NCBI GenBank assembly: GCA_035541875.1 | Contig: DATKML010000008.1 | Location: forward strand, 29,603-93,602 | Direction of reading: 5' to 3' | From: JAJPHI01 sp035541875 | GTDB taxonomy: Bacteria > Desulfobacterota > Binatia > Binatales > Binataceae | Length of the DNA: 64,000 nt | In this document: positions 26,826 through 35,205 of the stretch, one piece after another | Layout: each line of letters opens with the position of its first letter | How positions within the stretch are numbered: position 1 is the first letter of the stretch | Program-made: the position numbers and the translations under genes | Notes under the pieces: model-generated | What the model saw: the letters and a program-made list of their open reading frames with translations, nothing else | Told to the model about the DNA's origin: nothing | The model's database searches: none

Positions 26826-27263
26826 CTACGCTAGTCGCCACTGTACGAGAGTCGCATCCGGATGGTCCTCGAAGACCGCCTCGACTGCCGCGTCAAACGG
26901 CGGATCTTTCTTCACATCACCGATTAGATTCCCGACCATCCGCACGTTGCCCCCATCGGGAAGTTCCACCACCACGACGATATAGGGGCAGGCCTCCTTC
27001 AGCGCCGGATGCACCGGATTCCAGCATCGCGTCCAACTATACAATCGGCCCTTGCCGGAGACCTTCTGCCATCCCAAATTGGCCGAGTGACACTTGTGGC
27101 AAATCCATTCCGGACCCCACTGAAAGGTCGAGCAATCGTTGCAGCGCTGGACGACTAGTTCATGCCGCTTCGTCGCATCCCAAAATTCCTTGTCGAGCCC
27201 ATCGCGTTGGGCACGCGGCGTCGGGAGACCTTCGGGTAGATAGTATTTCTGTTCAGCAGCCAT
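26826..27263 (-). CDS. DUF35 OB-fold acyl-CoA-associated protein with zinc ribbon
   Basis: The 145-residue protein has the N-terminal helix, then a rubredoxin-like zinc ribbon (CNDC ... CHKC, 12 residues between pairs), GPEWICHKCHS and an OB-fold ending in VEAVFEDHPDATLVQW. DUF35 proteins pair with thiolase-like proteins; in steroid side-chain breakdown the Ltp2-DUF35 complex performs a retro-aldol cleavage. The gene lies 16 nt downstream of a thiolase-like gene on the same strand, as expected for such a complex. Confidence 0.92.
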   Translation of the reverse strand: MAAEQKYYLPEGLPTPRAQRDGLDKEFWDATKRHELVVQRCNDCSTFQWGPEWICHKCHSANLGWQKVSGKGRLYSWTRCWNPVHPALKEACPYIVVVVELPDGGNVRMVGNLIGDVKKDPPFDAAVEAVFEDHPDATLVQWRLA

Positions 27264-27279
27264 TCTTCCGTCTCCCGCT

Positions 27280-28449
27280 TTAGCTATGCACGATTAGATC
27301 GCTGACCGGAGTTACCATCGGTCCCGATGCGACCAGCGAAATCTTGCAATCCGGCACCTGACACGTCGACTCGCCGCGCACCTGCCGCACCGCTTCGTTC
27401 ACCAATTCGAGGCCATGCATATAGCACTCGGCGATATTGCCGCCGCTGGTATTAATCGGGAGCTTGCCCTTTGGTGCAGTGATATTTTCGAAGGTGACCA
27501 ACTCCATCACCTCTTCGGGCTTGCAAAAGCCATGCTCGACCAAGCTGATCATTACGGCGCCGCTGAAATGCTCGTAAATCTGGGCGCAATCGACATCCTT
27601 AGGTGTGATTCCCGCCATCTCGAACAGCCGCGGAGCGAGGGTCTTGAAGTTCGACGAGGAGAAATCCGGCTGATTCTCAACCGATGCGTAATGCCGATAG
27701 CCTGATCCTTGCGCCGCCGCCATTATCCATGCGGGCTTTTTCTTGGCATCGCGCGCACGATCCGCCGTAGTGAGTATCACCGCCGCCGAACCGTCGTTCT
27801 CCATGCAGCAGTCGTAGAGATGGAAGGGCTCGGAAATCCAGCGCGACTTGTCATATTGCTCGCGGGTCAGCGGCTGACCATACATAACCGCACGAGGATT
27901 GAACTGCGCATGGTAGTAGTCGGCCATCGCGACTGCGGCCAGCGGTTCCTGATTGATGCCGTAATCGTGCATGAAGCGGCGCGTACGCAGCGCTACCCAT
28001 TGTGCGGGAACATACAATCCGTAAGGTGCCGTATAAGCCGCAGCGCCGGAGACATAGTTACTTACCGGCGCCTGCCCGAAACGTCCAAACTGTCCTTGGG
28101 CGAGGGCACGAAAGACGACGCAGTATTTCGAGTAGCCTGCGTTGACCGCCGCTGCCGCGTTGCCGACCGCTCCGGAGCCGCCGCCACCGCCGCCACCCCA
28201 GACCATCCCGGCGAACGCCAGATGCTTCAAGCCCAGCGCCGTCGCCAGCCGCGACGCCTCGTTGCGATCGTTCGCGTAACCCGAGATACCGTCGATATCG
28301 CGCACGTCGATACCCGCATCGTCGGCTGCCTTGATAATCGCTTCGCAGGCCAGACGAAACTCACTGACCGGTGCTTTGCCGCGCTTGTAGTATTTAGTCT
28401 CGCCGACCCCGACGATCGCGACTCTATCTTTGACTGTGTATTCGCTCAT
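27280..28449 (-). CDS. Thiolase-like protein (SCP-x/Ltp2 type), partner of DUF35
   Basis: About 389 residues from ATG at 28449, preceded by GGAG; an earlier in-frame start would lie upstream of a terminator and was rejected. The fold signatures are VAIVGVGETKYY, a glycine-rich GMVWGGGGGGGSGAVGNA loop, and C-terminal CAQIYEHFSG and GGNIAECYMHG. Where degradative thiolases carry the nucleophilic cysteine, the region reads VWGGGG, with no cysteine. This fits the non-thiolytic Ltp2-like branch that, with DUF35 proteins, acts as an aldolase on beta-hydroxyacyl-CoA. The substrate is unknown; neighbours point to an alicyclic compound. Confidence 0.9.
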   Translation of the reverse strand: MSEYTVKDRVAIVGVGETKYYKRGKAPVSEFRLACEAIIKAADDAGIDVRDIDGISGYANDRNEASRLATALGLKHLAFAGMVWGGGGGGGSGAVGNAAAAVNAGYSKYCVVFRALAQGQFGRFGQAPVSNYVSGAAAYTAPYGLYVPAQWVALRTRRFMHDYGINQEPLAAVAMADYYHAQFNPRAVMYGQPLTREQYDKSRWISEPFHLYDCCMENDGSAAVILTTADRARDAKKKPAWIMAAAQGSGYRHYASVENQPDFSSSNFKTLAPRLFEMAGITPKDVDCAQIYEHFSGAVMISLVEHGFCKPEEVMELVTFENITAPKGKLPINTSGGNIAECYMHGLELVNEAVRQVRGESTCQVPDCKISLVASGPMVTPVSDLIVHS

Positions 28450-28471
28450 TCCCCGCTTCTCCGACTGATCG

Positions 28472-28500
28472 TAAAAACGCCCGGGAACCAGTCCCGGGCG
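28472..28500 (-). terminator. Rho-independent terminator on the minus strand
   Basis: CGCCCGGGA and TCCCGGGCG form a perfect 9-bp stem with a 5-nt loop, followed on the minus strand by TTTTTAC. It ends the LLM transcript that starts at 29642 and separates it from the thiolase-like gene. Confidence 0.88.
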
Positions 28501-28535
28501 CTTCATAGATCCACGTCTTTGGCTTAATGCACCTG

Positions 28536-29642
28536 TTACGCGTGTGCCGATACGCCGTTGCGCGCGGTCTTGTTGGCAAAATGCGGCATGACCTCTTCGG
28601 CCATCAACCGCATCGACTTGAACCACGGCTGCGGATCGTCCGCGTAATCGAACACGAAGTGGAGCAGCGTGCCGAAGCCGCCAACCTGATCGATCATCTC
28701 GCCGAGCTTGCGGCGCACCGTCGCGACTGATCCCACCAGCCATCCGTGATGCGCCAGATACTCCGGCGTTACATCAGCGTCCGGCACCTTCGGATCGTCT
28801 TTCAGCAGCGGCGTGAACTGGAATTCGTTGAAGAGCGGCAACAGGTACTCGCTCATCATCCGACCCATCGGACCCTTCACGCATTGGCGATAGGCCTCGT
28901 CGTCGGTATCCGCAACGAAGATCTCGCGCACGATCCGCCAGATGCTCCGGTCCGGATTGCGGCCCGTCTTCTTCGCCCCTTCGAGCACCGCGTCCCAGTG
29001 CGAGGCGCAATAGGCGGTGCTGAGGTTCAGCGACAGCGGAATAAAGCCTCGCTCACCCGCGAGCTTCAGGGTCTCGGAATTCGGGCTGAAGCCCGCGATT
29101 CCAATCGGCGGATGGGGCTTCTGGAACGGCTTGATATGATGCTTCAGCGTACCGAACATCGTATTCGGCACGTCGACGTTCCAGTACTTCCCCTGATGCT
29201 GGTAGCCGCCGTCGCTCTCCCAGATTTTCAGGATCATTTCGAGCGCTTCGCGCGTCATATCGCGGTTCTCGCCCTTGTAACCATCGATACAGAACAGCTG
29301 CCAGTCGCTCGGCAATCCGCTCGCGCCGATTCCGAACATGTAGCGGCCCTGCGCAATGTGGTCCATGAAGGCGACGCGGCAGGCGAGCTCCGCCGGATGG
29401 TAATACGGCAGCAGATGCGCACCCGGCGCGAGCACGATGTTCTTGGTTTCCATCAGTGCCTGCGCGATCAGGATGTCAGGGCACGGATTCGGCTCCCAAG
29501 GCGCGGTGTAGTGCTCGCCAATCCAGGCTTCGGTGTATCCGAGCTTGTCGCCAGCTTTAATGACTTCTAAATCATAATCGTTGCCGGCCTTCAGACTTCT
29601 CTCGGGCGGATGCGACGGCATCAGAAACATTCCGAGCTTCAT
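28536..29642 (-). CDS. LLM class flavin-dependent monooxygenase
   Basis: The 368-residue protein shows KLGMFLMPSHPPERS, YTEAWIGEHYTAPWEPNPCPD, VLAPGAHLLPYYHPAELACRVAFMDHIAQGRYMFGIGASG and PHPPIGIAGFSPNSETLKLAGERG. This matches the group of limonene- and alkanal-type monooxygenases, which use reduced flavin and often insert oxygen next to ketones or across double bonds. GAGGAG precedes the ATG. A terminator lies 36 nt after the stop. The next upstream minus-strand gene is the 6-oxocamphor-hydrolase-like crotonase, so it may supply a ring ketone to it (inference). Confidence 0.91.
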   Translation of the reverse strand: MKLGMFLMPSHPPERSLKAGNDYDLEVIKAGDKLGYTEAWIGEHYTAPWEPNPCPDILIAQALMETKNIVLAPGAHLLPYYHPAELACRVAFMDHIAQGRYMFGIGASGLPSDWQLFCIDGYKGENRDMTREALEMILKIWESDGGYQHQGKYWNVDVPNTMFGTLKHHIKPFQKPHPPIGIAGFSPNSETLKLAGERGFIPLSLNLSTAYCASHWDAVLEGAKKTGRNPDRSIWRIVREIFVADTDDEAYRQCVKGPMGRMMSEYLLPLFNEFQFTPLLKDDPKVPDADVTPEYLAHHGWLVGSVATVRRKLGEMIDQVGGFGTLLHFVFDYADDPQPWFKSMRLMAEEVMPHFANKTARNGVSAHA

Positions 29643-29728
29643 AGGACTCCTCTACATGCCCCTGTCGGGCTCAATTCCGGCCAGATTATTGCGCTTTCCG
29701 GCGCGATGACCAACCCTTGCGCGTTGGG

Positions 29729-30544
29729 TTATTGCTTGGGTCCGCGCGCTCCCGGGAACGATTGCACGGCGCCGAGTCCTTCGAGCGCGAGGCCATACCC
29801 GAGATTCTCGAGCATAAGCTTCTTGAGATTCTGCGTGATCGCGACGCGCGCATAACGGACGGAAAGGCTCGGACGCTTAACTATTTCGCGCGCCAGGTCC
29901 CAGGCACGTGCGACCAGCCGATCCTGCGGCACGATCTCGCTCACTACGCCAAGGTCGAGCGCCTGCTTGGCGGAGAGCTTCTGGCCCGTCAGCAGGAAGT
30001 AGCGGCCGCGATTCGGCCCAAGCACCAGCGGCCATATAACGTGCACACCATCGCCCGGGACGACGCCGTTGGGAAAATGCGGCGCATCCTGGAATTCTGC
30101 ATTCTCGGACGCGATTACGATATCGCATAGCACCGCCAACTCGGCGTGGATTAGCGCCGGGCCGTTTACCGCAGCGATCATCGGCACCTCGATATTGAGG
30201 TGATTCATGAGGAGGTACTTCGCGTCGTTATAGATGTGATCCCACGTGGTCGACTTAACGCCAAAAGGAGCCGGGTCGCCGGTCCCTTTGATCGCGACGC
30301 CGCGTCCGTTGCCCGCATCCGCCTCGGCACAGAAGGCATTGCCGGTCCCGGTGATGATCACGCACCGATTTTCGTGATCGCGAGCGATGTCGTTGAAGGC
30401 GTACGACAGCTCTTCGTGCGGCTGCATCCCCCACTTCAACTCGGCATTCTGCGTATGCAGCGTCATCTGCAGGATGCCGTCCTGACGCTCCATTTTGATT
30501 GTGCCGTAACGACTGCGATAATCCTCGAACTTGAACATTGCCAT
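29729..30544 (-). CDS. 6-oxocamphor hydrolase-like crotonase (beta-diketone retro-Claisenase candidate)
   Basis: 271 residues from an ATG with GGAG upstream. The crotonase fold is clear (IITGTGNAFCAEAD, MIAAVNGPA). The active site does not match hydratases but aligns, from memory of that protein, with 6-oxocamphor hydrolase of Rhodococcus: His133 (NGPALIHAE), His156 and Asp165 (DAPHFP...PGDGVH), and Glu255 (LALEGL) correspond to its catalytic His122, His145, Asp154 and Glu244, and the LGxNRGRYFLLTGQ segment is also shared. That enzyme opens cyclic beta-diketones with water. The gene is divergent from the IpdA-like gene. Confidence 0.9.
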   Translation of the reverse strand: MAMFKFEDYRSRYGTIKMERQDGILQMTLHTQNAELKWGMQPHEELSYAFNDIARDHENRCVIITGTGNAFCAEADAGNGRGVAIKGTGDPAPFGVKSTTWDHIYNDAKYLLMNHLNIEVPMIAAVNGPALIHAELAVLCDIVIASENAEFQDAPHFPNGVVPGDGVHVIWPLVLGPNRGRYFLLTGQKLSAKQALDLGVVSEIVPQDRLVARAWDLAREIVKRPSLSVRYARVAITQNLKKLMLENLGYGLALEGLGAVQSFPGARGPKQ

Positions 30545-30640
30545 CGCTGTGATCTCCGTTGTTCTTGTGGGATTCGATGGCCGGAGTGTACTAACGTCTG
30601 GCGGGAATCGCCAACAATTCTGGAATGAAACGAGGCCCCG

Positions 30641-31516
30641 ATGAGCGGACGCCACGAACGAATAATCGACGAAGAAGCAGCGGCAAACTGGATTCAAAGC
30701 GGGATGACGATAGCGATCGGCCAGCCGACGCCGATGGCTTTGGTGCGATCGATCATCCGGCGCGGCATCAAGGATCTCACGGTGGTCGATGCGGGCTTCT
30801 CGCTCGATCTGCTGATCGCCGCGGGATGTGTCCGCAAGGTGGTCAGCTATTACGCGGGCGGCGGTTTCGGCAATCCCGTTACGCCAGCCTTCCGCAGTAC
30901 TGCCGAGAAGGGCGAAATCGAAGTCTGGGAGTGCGAGGAAGGGATATTGTGCTCAGGGCTTCAGGCTGCGGCACAATCATTGCCTTTTCTGCCGTGGCGC
31001 GGCGGTGTCGGAACCTCGATTCCCGAGGTAAATCGCGATTTGAAGGTCTTCAAGGATCCGATCAGCGGCGAGACGTTGATTGCGGTTCCGCCAATCAAGC
31101 CCGATGTGGCTATTCTGCATGCCGCCCATTCCGACGCGTACGGCAACGTCCAACATGTCGCCGGCCCCGGATGGATCGATCTGTTCATGTATCGTGCCGC
31201 TGACCGGACGATGGTGCAGGTCGAGAAGATCATCTCGAACGAAGAGGTCCGCGCCGACGGATGGAAAACCACAGTGCCCGCCGCGGATGCGATCGTGCGT
31301 GCGCCGTTCGGAGCCCATCCTTTCTACTCGCGCGGCTATTACATCCAGGACAGCGATCATCTTCGCGAATACAACGACGCGGCCAACGCAGCGGCGCGTG
31401 GCGATCGGAAGAGCCTCGATACCTACCTCGATCGCTACTGTCGCCAGCCCGCAACACACGAGGATTATCTGGAACGTATCGGCATCAAGCGCCTGCTGAG
31501 CCTGCACGAATACTGA
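30641..31516 (+). CDS. CoA-transferase/hydrolase alpha subunit, IpdA-like
   Basis: The 291-residue protein has the class I CoA-transferase alpha fold (GMTIAIGQPTPMALVRSIIRRGIKDLTVVDAG, AAHSDAYGNVQH) but not the usual glycine-rich substrate loop; the region reads GLQAAAQSLPFLPWRGGVGTSI, as in IpdA-type proteins. In steroid catabolism IpdAB hydrolyses the C ring of COCHEA-CoA instead of moving CoA. The beta-like partner starts at 32152. Unusually, a membrane-protein gene lies between the two, starting 7 nt after this stop. Confidence 0.88.
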   Translation: MSGRHERIIDEEAAANWIQSGMTIAIGQPTPMALVRSIIRRGIKDLTVVDAGFSLDLLIAAGCVRKVVSYYAGGGFGNPVTPAFRSTAEKGEIEVWECEEGILCSGLQAAAQSLPFLPWRGGVGTSIPEVNRDLKVFKDPISGETLIAVPPIKPDVAILHAAHSDAYGNVQHVAGPGWIDLFMYRAADRTMVQVEKIISNEEVRADGWKTTVPAADAIVRAPFGAHPFYSRGYYIQDSDHLREYNDAANAAARGDRKSLDTYLDRYCRQPATHEDYLERIGIKRLLSLHEY

Positions 31517-31523
31517 TTCCGGC

Positions 31524-32150
31524 ATGGAAGCGACGACCAGACTCAATTCCGGCCTGGTGGGATTAGTTAGCTTGGCTATGTGGATCATTTACGGCCAACT
31601 CTGCGGGGCTGGTTACTGGCTGACTGCCGGCTTGGTCGGCCTCGCCTTCGCGATCGCAATCGTCGCGGAAGAATACCGGCATCACGCGGTCAAGCTTATG
31701 AACTCAACTTCGGTCGGTTACTTCCTGCTCGAGATGATGATCGTTCTCATCGCCGGACCGGCCTTCATGCAACGTTACCATCTCCCAATAGTGTGGGGAG
31801 TGTTCGCGATAGTTGCCGCTGTCACGCTAGTGAATGGCGCACCTTTCACAATGGAATACACGCGTGAACAAACCGCACCGGATTTGTGGAACAGCCCGAC
31901 CTTCTATCGGATGAATCTGCATCTGACGATCGTTTGGACCCTGATTTTCGCGATCGGCACAGTTCTGGGTGCAATCACCATCGTCGCCGGACATGTGATG
32001 GCGCTGGGCGTCGTCATACCGACCGCTGGGATGGTCATCGGTTTCATTTTTGGTAGCCAATATCCAAAACGCTTCGCCGCCCAGTTCGAAGCGGAAAGCC
32101 ACAGTCACCACAACAGCAGCGAAACCCTCCGCAAAGCAGCGAGGCCTTAA
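31524..32150 (+). CDS. Multi-pass membrane protein of unknown function between IpdA- and IpdB-like genes
   Basis: The 208-residue protein has about six hydrophobic segments, starting LVGLVSLAMWIIYGQL and ending near VIPTAGMVIGFIFG, then a polar tail with SHSHHNSSE. The loop PFTMEYTREQTAPDLW, followed by a long Trp-containing helix, is distinctive, but I cannot name the family. It starts 7 nt after the alpha subunit and ends one base before the beta subunit ATG, so all three are co-translated. It might transport the substrate or product of the hydrolase. Confidence 0.85.
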   Translation: MEATTRLNSGLVGLVSLAMWIIYGQLCGAGYWLTAGLVGLAFAIAIVAEEYRHHAVKLMNSTSVGYFLLEMMIVLIAGPAFMQRYHLPIVWGVFAIVAAVTLVNGAPFTMEYTREQTAPDLWNSPTFYRMNLHLTIVWTLIFAIGTVLGAITIVAGHVMALGVVIPTAGMVIGFIFGSQYPKRFAAQFEAESHSHHNSSETLRKAARP

Positions 32151-32151
32151 G

Positions 32152-32940
32152 ATGGACGCAAACTACACGATCTCCGAATTGATGGCGGTGGTACTCGCGC
32201 GTGAGTTGAACGACGGCGAAATCCTGCGCGTCGGCGTGGCCTCGCCGGTGCCGGAGGCCGCGGTCCGCCTGGCCCATCTGACACACGGCCCCAACATGGA
32301 ACTGGTCTTCCTCGGTGCGCGGATGAACGTGCACCACCTGGATTACATCCCGATGCCCGCCTATGGATGGGATCGGCGCTGCGTCCGCTGGACCGAATCC
32401 TACAGCGACACGGGCCATCGCTTCGATCGCGTGAAGGATTGGTCGAAGCATGTCTTTTTTATCGGCGGGGTTCAGGTCGATGCGTACGGCAACACCAATC
32501 TGATCGGTATCGGCTCCGACTATCGCCGCCTCAAGTTTCGCGGACCCGCCTCCGTCGGCACGCCAAGTCTGAGTACCCACGTGGGTCGCTACTACATCGT
32601 GCTCAACAATCACACCCCGCGCGTGTTGGTCGAGAAGTGCGACTATATCAGCGCGTATGGATGGGGCACCGGCGGCGCCGACGCGCGCTCGAAGCTCGGT
32701 CTGCCGGGTGGTGGACCAAGGTACTGCGTCACGCCGCTAGCAGTGATGGACTTCGCGGAAGACTCCCGACGGATGCGTCTGAAGTCGGTGCATCCGGGTG
32801 TTGATGTCGATACCGTGCGGCGCGAGACCGGCTTCGAACTGGTGATTCCGCCCTCAGTTCCGGAGACTACGCCGCCAACAGGCGAGGAGTTGCGTGCGTT
32901 GCGAACCCGCGTCGATCTCGACGGCCGCCTGCGTCGCTAA
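32152..32940 (+). CDS. CoA-transferase/hydrolase beta subunit, IpdB-like
   Basis: 262 residues from the ATG one base after the previous stop; a longer in-frame start inside the membrane gene was rejected. The fold is class I CoA-transferase beta (ELMAVVLARELNDGEILRVGVASPVPEAAVRLA, FFIGGVQVDAYGNTNLIGIG, SLSTHVGRYYIVLNNHTPRVLVEKCDYIS). The catalytic glutamate of true beta subunits (in an SENG motif) is not visible, as in IpdB. It should form a complex with the product of 30641. Its stop abuts the stop of the convergent gene with no spacer. Confidence 0.88.
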   Translation: MDANYTISELMAVVLARELNDGEILRVGVASPVPEAAVRLAHLTHGPNMELVFLGARMNVHHLDYIPMPAYGWDRRCVRWTESYSDTGHRFDRVKDWSKHVFFIGGVQVDAYGNTNLIGIGSDYRRLKFRGPASVGTPSLSTHVGRYYIVLNNHTPRVLVEKCDYISAYGWGTGGADARSKLGLPGGGPRYCVTPLAVMDFAEDSRRMRLKSVHPGVDVDTVRRETGFELVIPPSVPETTPPTGEELRALRTRVDLDGRLRR

Positions 32941-33678
32941 TCACTCCGGCACGGCTTGCGCGTTGGCAGTATGTGAGAAAGTCGTGTGCCAGTAGGCCTT
33001 GAACCACGGCTGCCCGCTCTGCTGACCATACACCTGCCCCCAGACCTGCATACCGGCAGGTTCGATATCACATTCGAGCTGGGTCAGCTCATCGACGGGA
33101 AACGTGCCGAAACCCGGCTGCATGCGAAATTCATCGAAGTGCAGCAGCGCACGCATCGTCGCGAAGGTCCTGCCGTCACTCGATAGCAGTTCCATCCTGC
33201 CAACGGCATTAGTGATTTTACGGCTCTGGACTACGCCGGCGTCGGTGAACGTTAGCTCGAAGGGGCCGTTGCCGGTGCGGATGTAGCACAAGCGATAGGT
33301 CTTGGGTGTCCAAGGTCCGATCTTCGCGCCACCCGGTAACCGCTGAATCGAATCGAGATAATCGACCCGTCCCTCCCAGCATCCGCGAAAAACGGCGGGA
33401 AGGACCGGCTCAGGACTCGGCTGCATAGCTGGAGGTTTGGGCGCGTGCGGCGCCTCCAGCGGCGGAGCTTGAGGTACCGACGGGATCGTTTCGATCCGTG
33501 CTGACGGCGGCGTCGCCATCGCGGTTGGCTTCGGGCGATGGTACGACGGCGCGGCGCCCTGATTCGCCGGGATTGGAATTTCGAGCGATTGCTGTGCCAG
33601 GACGGTCCCGCTCAACACGAGAAGCGTTATCGCCCGTCCGAGAACGTTAATCGCGAAACGATGCGCCAACGTTTTCAT
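32941..33678 (-). CDS. Hypothetical secreted protein with proline-rich linker
   Basis: The 245-residue protein has a signal peptide (basic MKTLAHRF, hydrophobic AITLLVLSGTVLAQ), then a Pro/Ala-rich linker (about 35-95) and a globular C-terminal domain starting FRGCWEGRVDYLDS. I do not recognise the domain; it looks beta-rich and has cysteines at CWEG, LCYIR and LECDIE. GAAGGGG precedes the ATG. The stop codon touches that of the convergent IpdB-like gene. Confidence 0.8.
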   Translation of the reverse strand: MKTLAHRFAINVLGRAITLLVLSGTVLAQQSLEIPIPANQGAAPSYHRPKPTAMATPPSARIETIPSVPQAPPLEAPHAPKPPAMQPSPEPVLPAVFRGCWEGRVDYLDSIQRLPGGAKIGPWTPKTYRLCYIRTGNGPFELTFTDAGVVQSRKITNAVGRMELLSSDGRTFATMRALLHFDEFRMQPGFGTFPVDELTQLECDIEPAGMQVWGQVYGQQSGQPWFKAYWHTTFSHTANAQAVPE

Positions 33679-33760
33679 CGCACCCCTTCAATGCTATTCC
33701 GTAGCCCTGAGCTAAGAACAGCAGAATCGATGCCAGCTTGCCGTTCAGGAGGAGTTCACG

Positions 33761-34519
33761 ATGAGACTTGCCAATAAAGTTGCGATTATTACCGGTGCCG
33801 GCTCGGGGATGGGCAAATGTGCCGCTCTACTCTTCGCCAGCGAAGGAGCGAAGATTGCCGCCAGCGATATCAACGAAGCAGCGGTCAAAGAGACGGTAGC
33901 CGAAATCACGAAAAAAGGCGGCGAAGCGATCGCGATCCGCACCGACGTCTCGAAAGCTCCCGATGTTGAGCGGATGGTTAACGAGACCGTAGCCAAGTTC
34001 GGCAAGCTCGACATCATCTACAACAACGCTGGTATCGAGGGTGATTCGGGCTTCGTCGCGAACCTGACCGAAGAGCAGTTCGACCGCGTTATCGCCATTA
34101 ACCTCCGCGGCGTGTGGCTCGGGATGAAGTACGCGCTGCCGCAAATGATGAAGCAGCGGAGCGGCTCGATTATCAATACCGCCTCGATCGCAGGTATCGT
34201 CGGGATTAAGGGTAGCACGCCATATGCGGCGGCGAAGGCCGGCGTTATCGCGATGACGAGGGTGGCCGCGCTCGAATACGGCCGCTACAACATCCGCGTA
34301 AATGCGATCTGCCCTGGTGCAATCGAAACTCCGATGGCCCAGCGAATCCGCGGCGAAGGCGTCGAGCCGAATCCTCGCGCGATCAAGCGTATCTCGGTGC
34401 TTGAGCGGATGGCGCAGCCCGAGGAAATCGCGAGGGTCGCGCTGTTCCTCGCCAGCGACGACGCCTCGTTCGCGACCGGCGCACCGTTCATTATCGACGG
34501 CGGCTGGACTGCGTCCTAA
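33761..34519 (+). CDS. Short-chain dehydrogenase/reductase
   Basis: The classical SDR of 252 residues has TGAGSGMG (cofactor), NNAG, Ser in NTASIAG, YAAAK (catalytic Tyr/Lys), and CPGAIETPM. An Asp after the second strand (ASDINEA) suggests NAD(H) preference. GGAGGAG precedes the ATG. It lies downstream of the IpdAB-like genes on the same strand but across the convergent secreted-protein gene, so it has its own promoter. It is followed by a glutathione transferase gene at 33 nt. Confidence 0.94.
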   Translation: MRLANKVAIITGAGSGMGKCAALLFASEGAKIAASDINEAAVKETVAEITKKGGEAIAIRTDVSKAPDVERMVNETVAKFGKLDIIYNNAGIEGDSGFVANLTEEQFDRVIAINLRGVWLGMKYALPQMMKQRSGSIINTASIAGIVGIKGSTPYAAAKAGVIAMTRVAALEYGRYNIRVNAICPGAIETPMAQRIRGEGVEPNPRAIKRISVLERMAQPEEIARVALFLASDDASFATGAPFIIDGGWTAS

Positions 34520-34551
34520 GAAACAAGCAACCGCGAAGAGGAGAGGCACCG

Positions 34552-35190
34552 GTGCTGACTGTTCATCATCTCAACAACTCCCGTTCCTTCAGAATCGTAT
34601 GGCTCTGCGAGGAGTTAGGGCTCGATTACAAACTGGTACAGCATACCCGCGATAAGGAAACGCTGCGGGCTCCGGATTCGCTGAAGAAGATTCATCCACT
34701 CGGTAAGGCCCCGGTGATTGAGCACGACGGCCAGACGATCGCCGAGACCGACGCGATTATCCATTACATCTGCAACAAAATCGCGGGCGGCCGCCTAAGC
34801 CACGGCCCCAATTCGCCCGAATATAGCCCCTATTTGGAGTGGCTCGCCTACAGCGAAGGCACCCTGATGCCGGGTCTTGGGGTCGATCTGATTACCGCCT
34901 GGACTAATAGCGGCAAAGAGCTGATGGGATTCTTCGAGCCTGAGATCGTGAAGAACCATCAGTATGTCGAAAACCGACTGACCGGTGAGGATTACATCCT
35001 GAAATCCGGTTTTTCGGCCGCCGATATAAACCTGACGTGGACGCTGGAGTTCAGCGAAGCCCGTGGTCGTCTACGCTCGCTGCCGAAGGCTCAGGCGTAT
35101 CTCAAGCGTATGAGAGAACGGGCCGCCTATAAGCAAACGATTACTCGTGGCGGCCCACAGGACCTTAGCGTTTTTTCCGCTGGCGTCTGA
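34552..35190 (+). CDS. Glutathione S-transferase
   Basis: The 212-residue protein has an N-terminal thioredoxin-like domain (LTVHHLNNSRSFRIVWLCEELGLDY, HPLGKAPVIEHDG, IAETDAIIHYI) and a helical C-terminal domain with SAADINLTW. The Ser in NNSRSFR is the likely thiol-activating residue. The GTG start follows AGAGGAGAGG. The 33-nt gap to the SDR gene suggests co-transcription, giving detoxification or isomerisation capacity next to the redox enzyme. Confidence 0.91.
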   Translation: MLTVHHLNNSRSFRIVWLCEELGLDYKLVQHTRDKETLRAPDSLKKIHPLGKAPVIEHDGQTIAETDAIIHYICNKIAGGRLSHGPNSPEYSPYLEWLAYSEGTLMPGLGVDLITAWTNSGKELMGFFEPEIVKNHQYVENRLTGEDYILKSGFSAADINLTWTLEFSEARGRLRSLPKAQAYLKRMRERAAYKQTITRGGPQDLSVFSAGV

Positions 35191-35205
35191 TCCCGTATCC
35201 GACGC

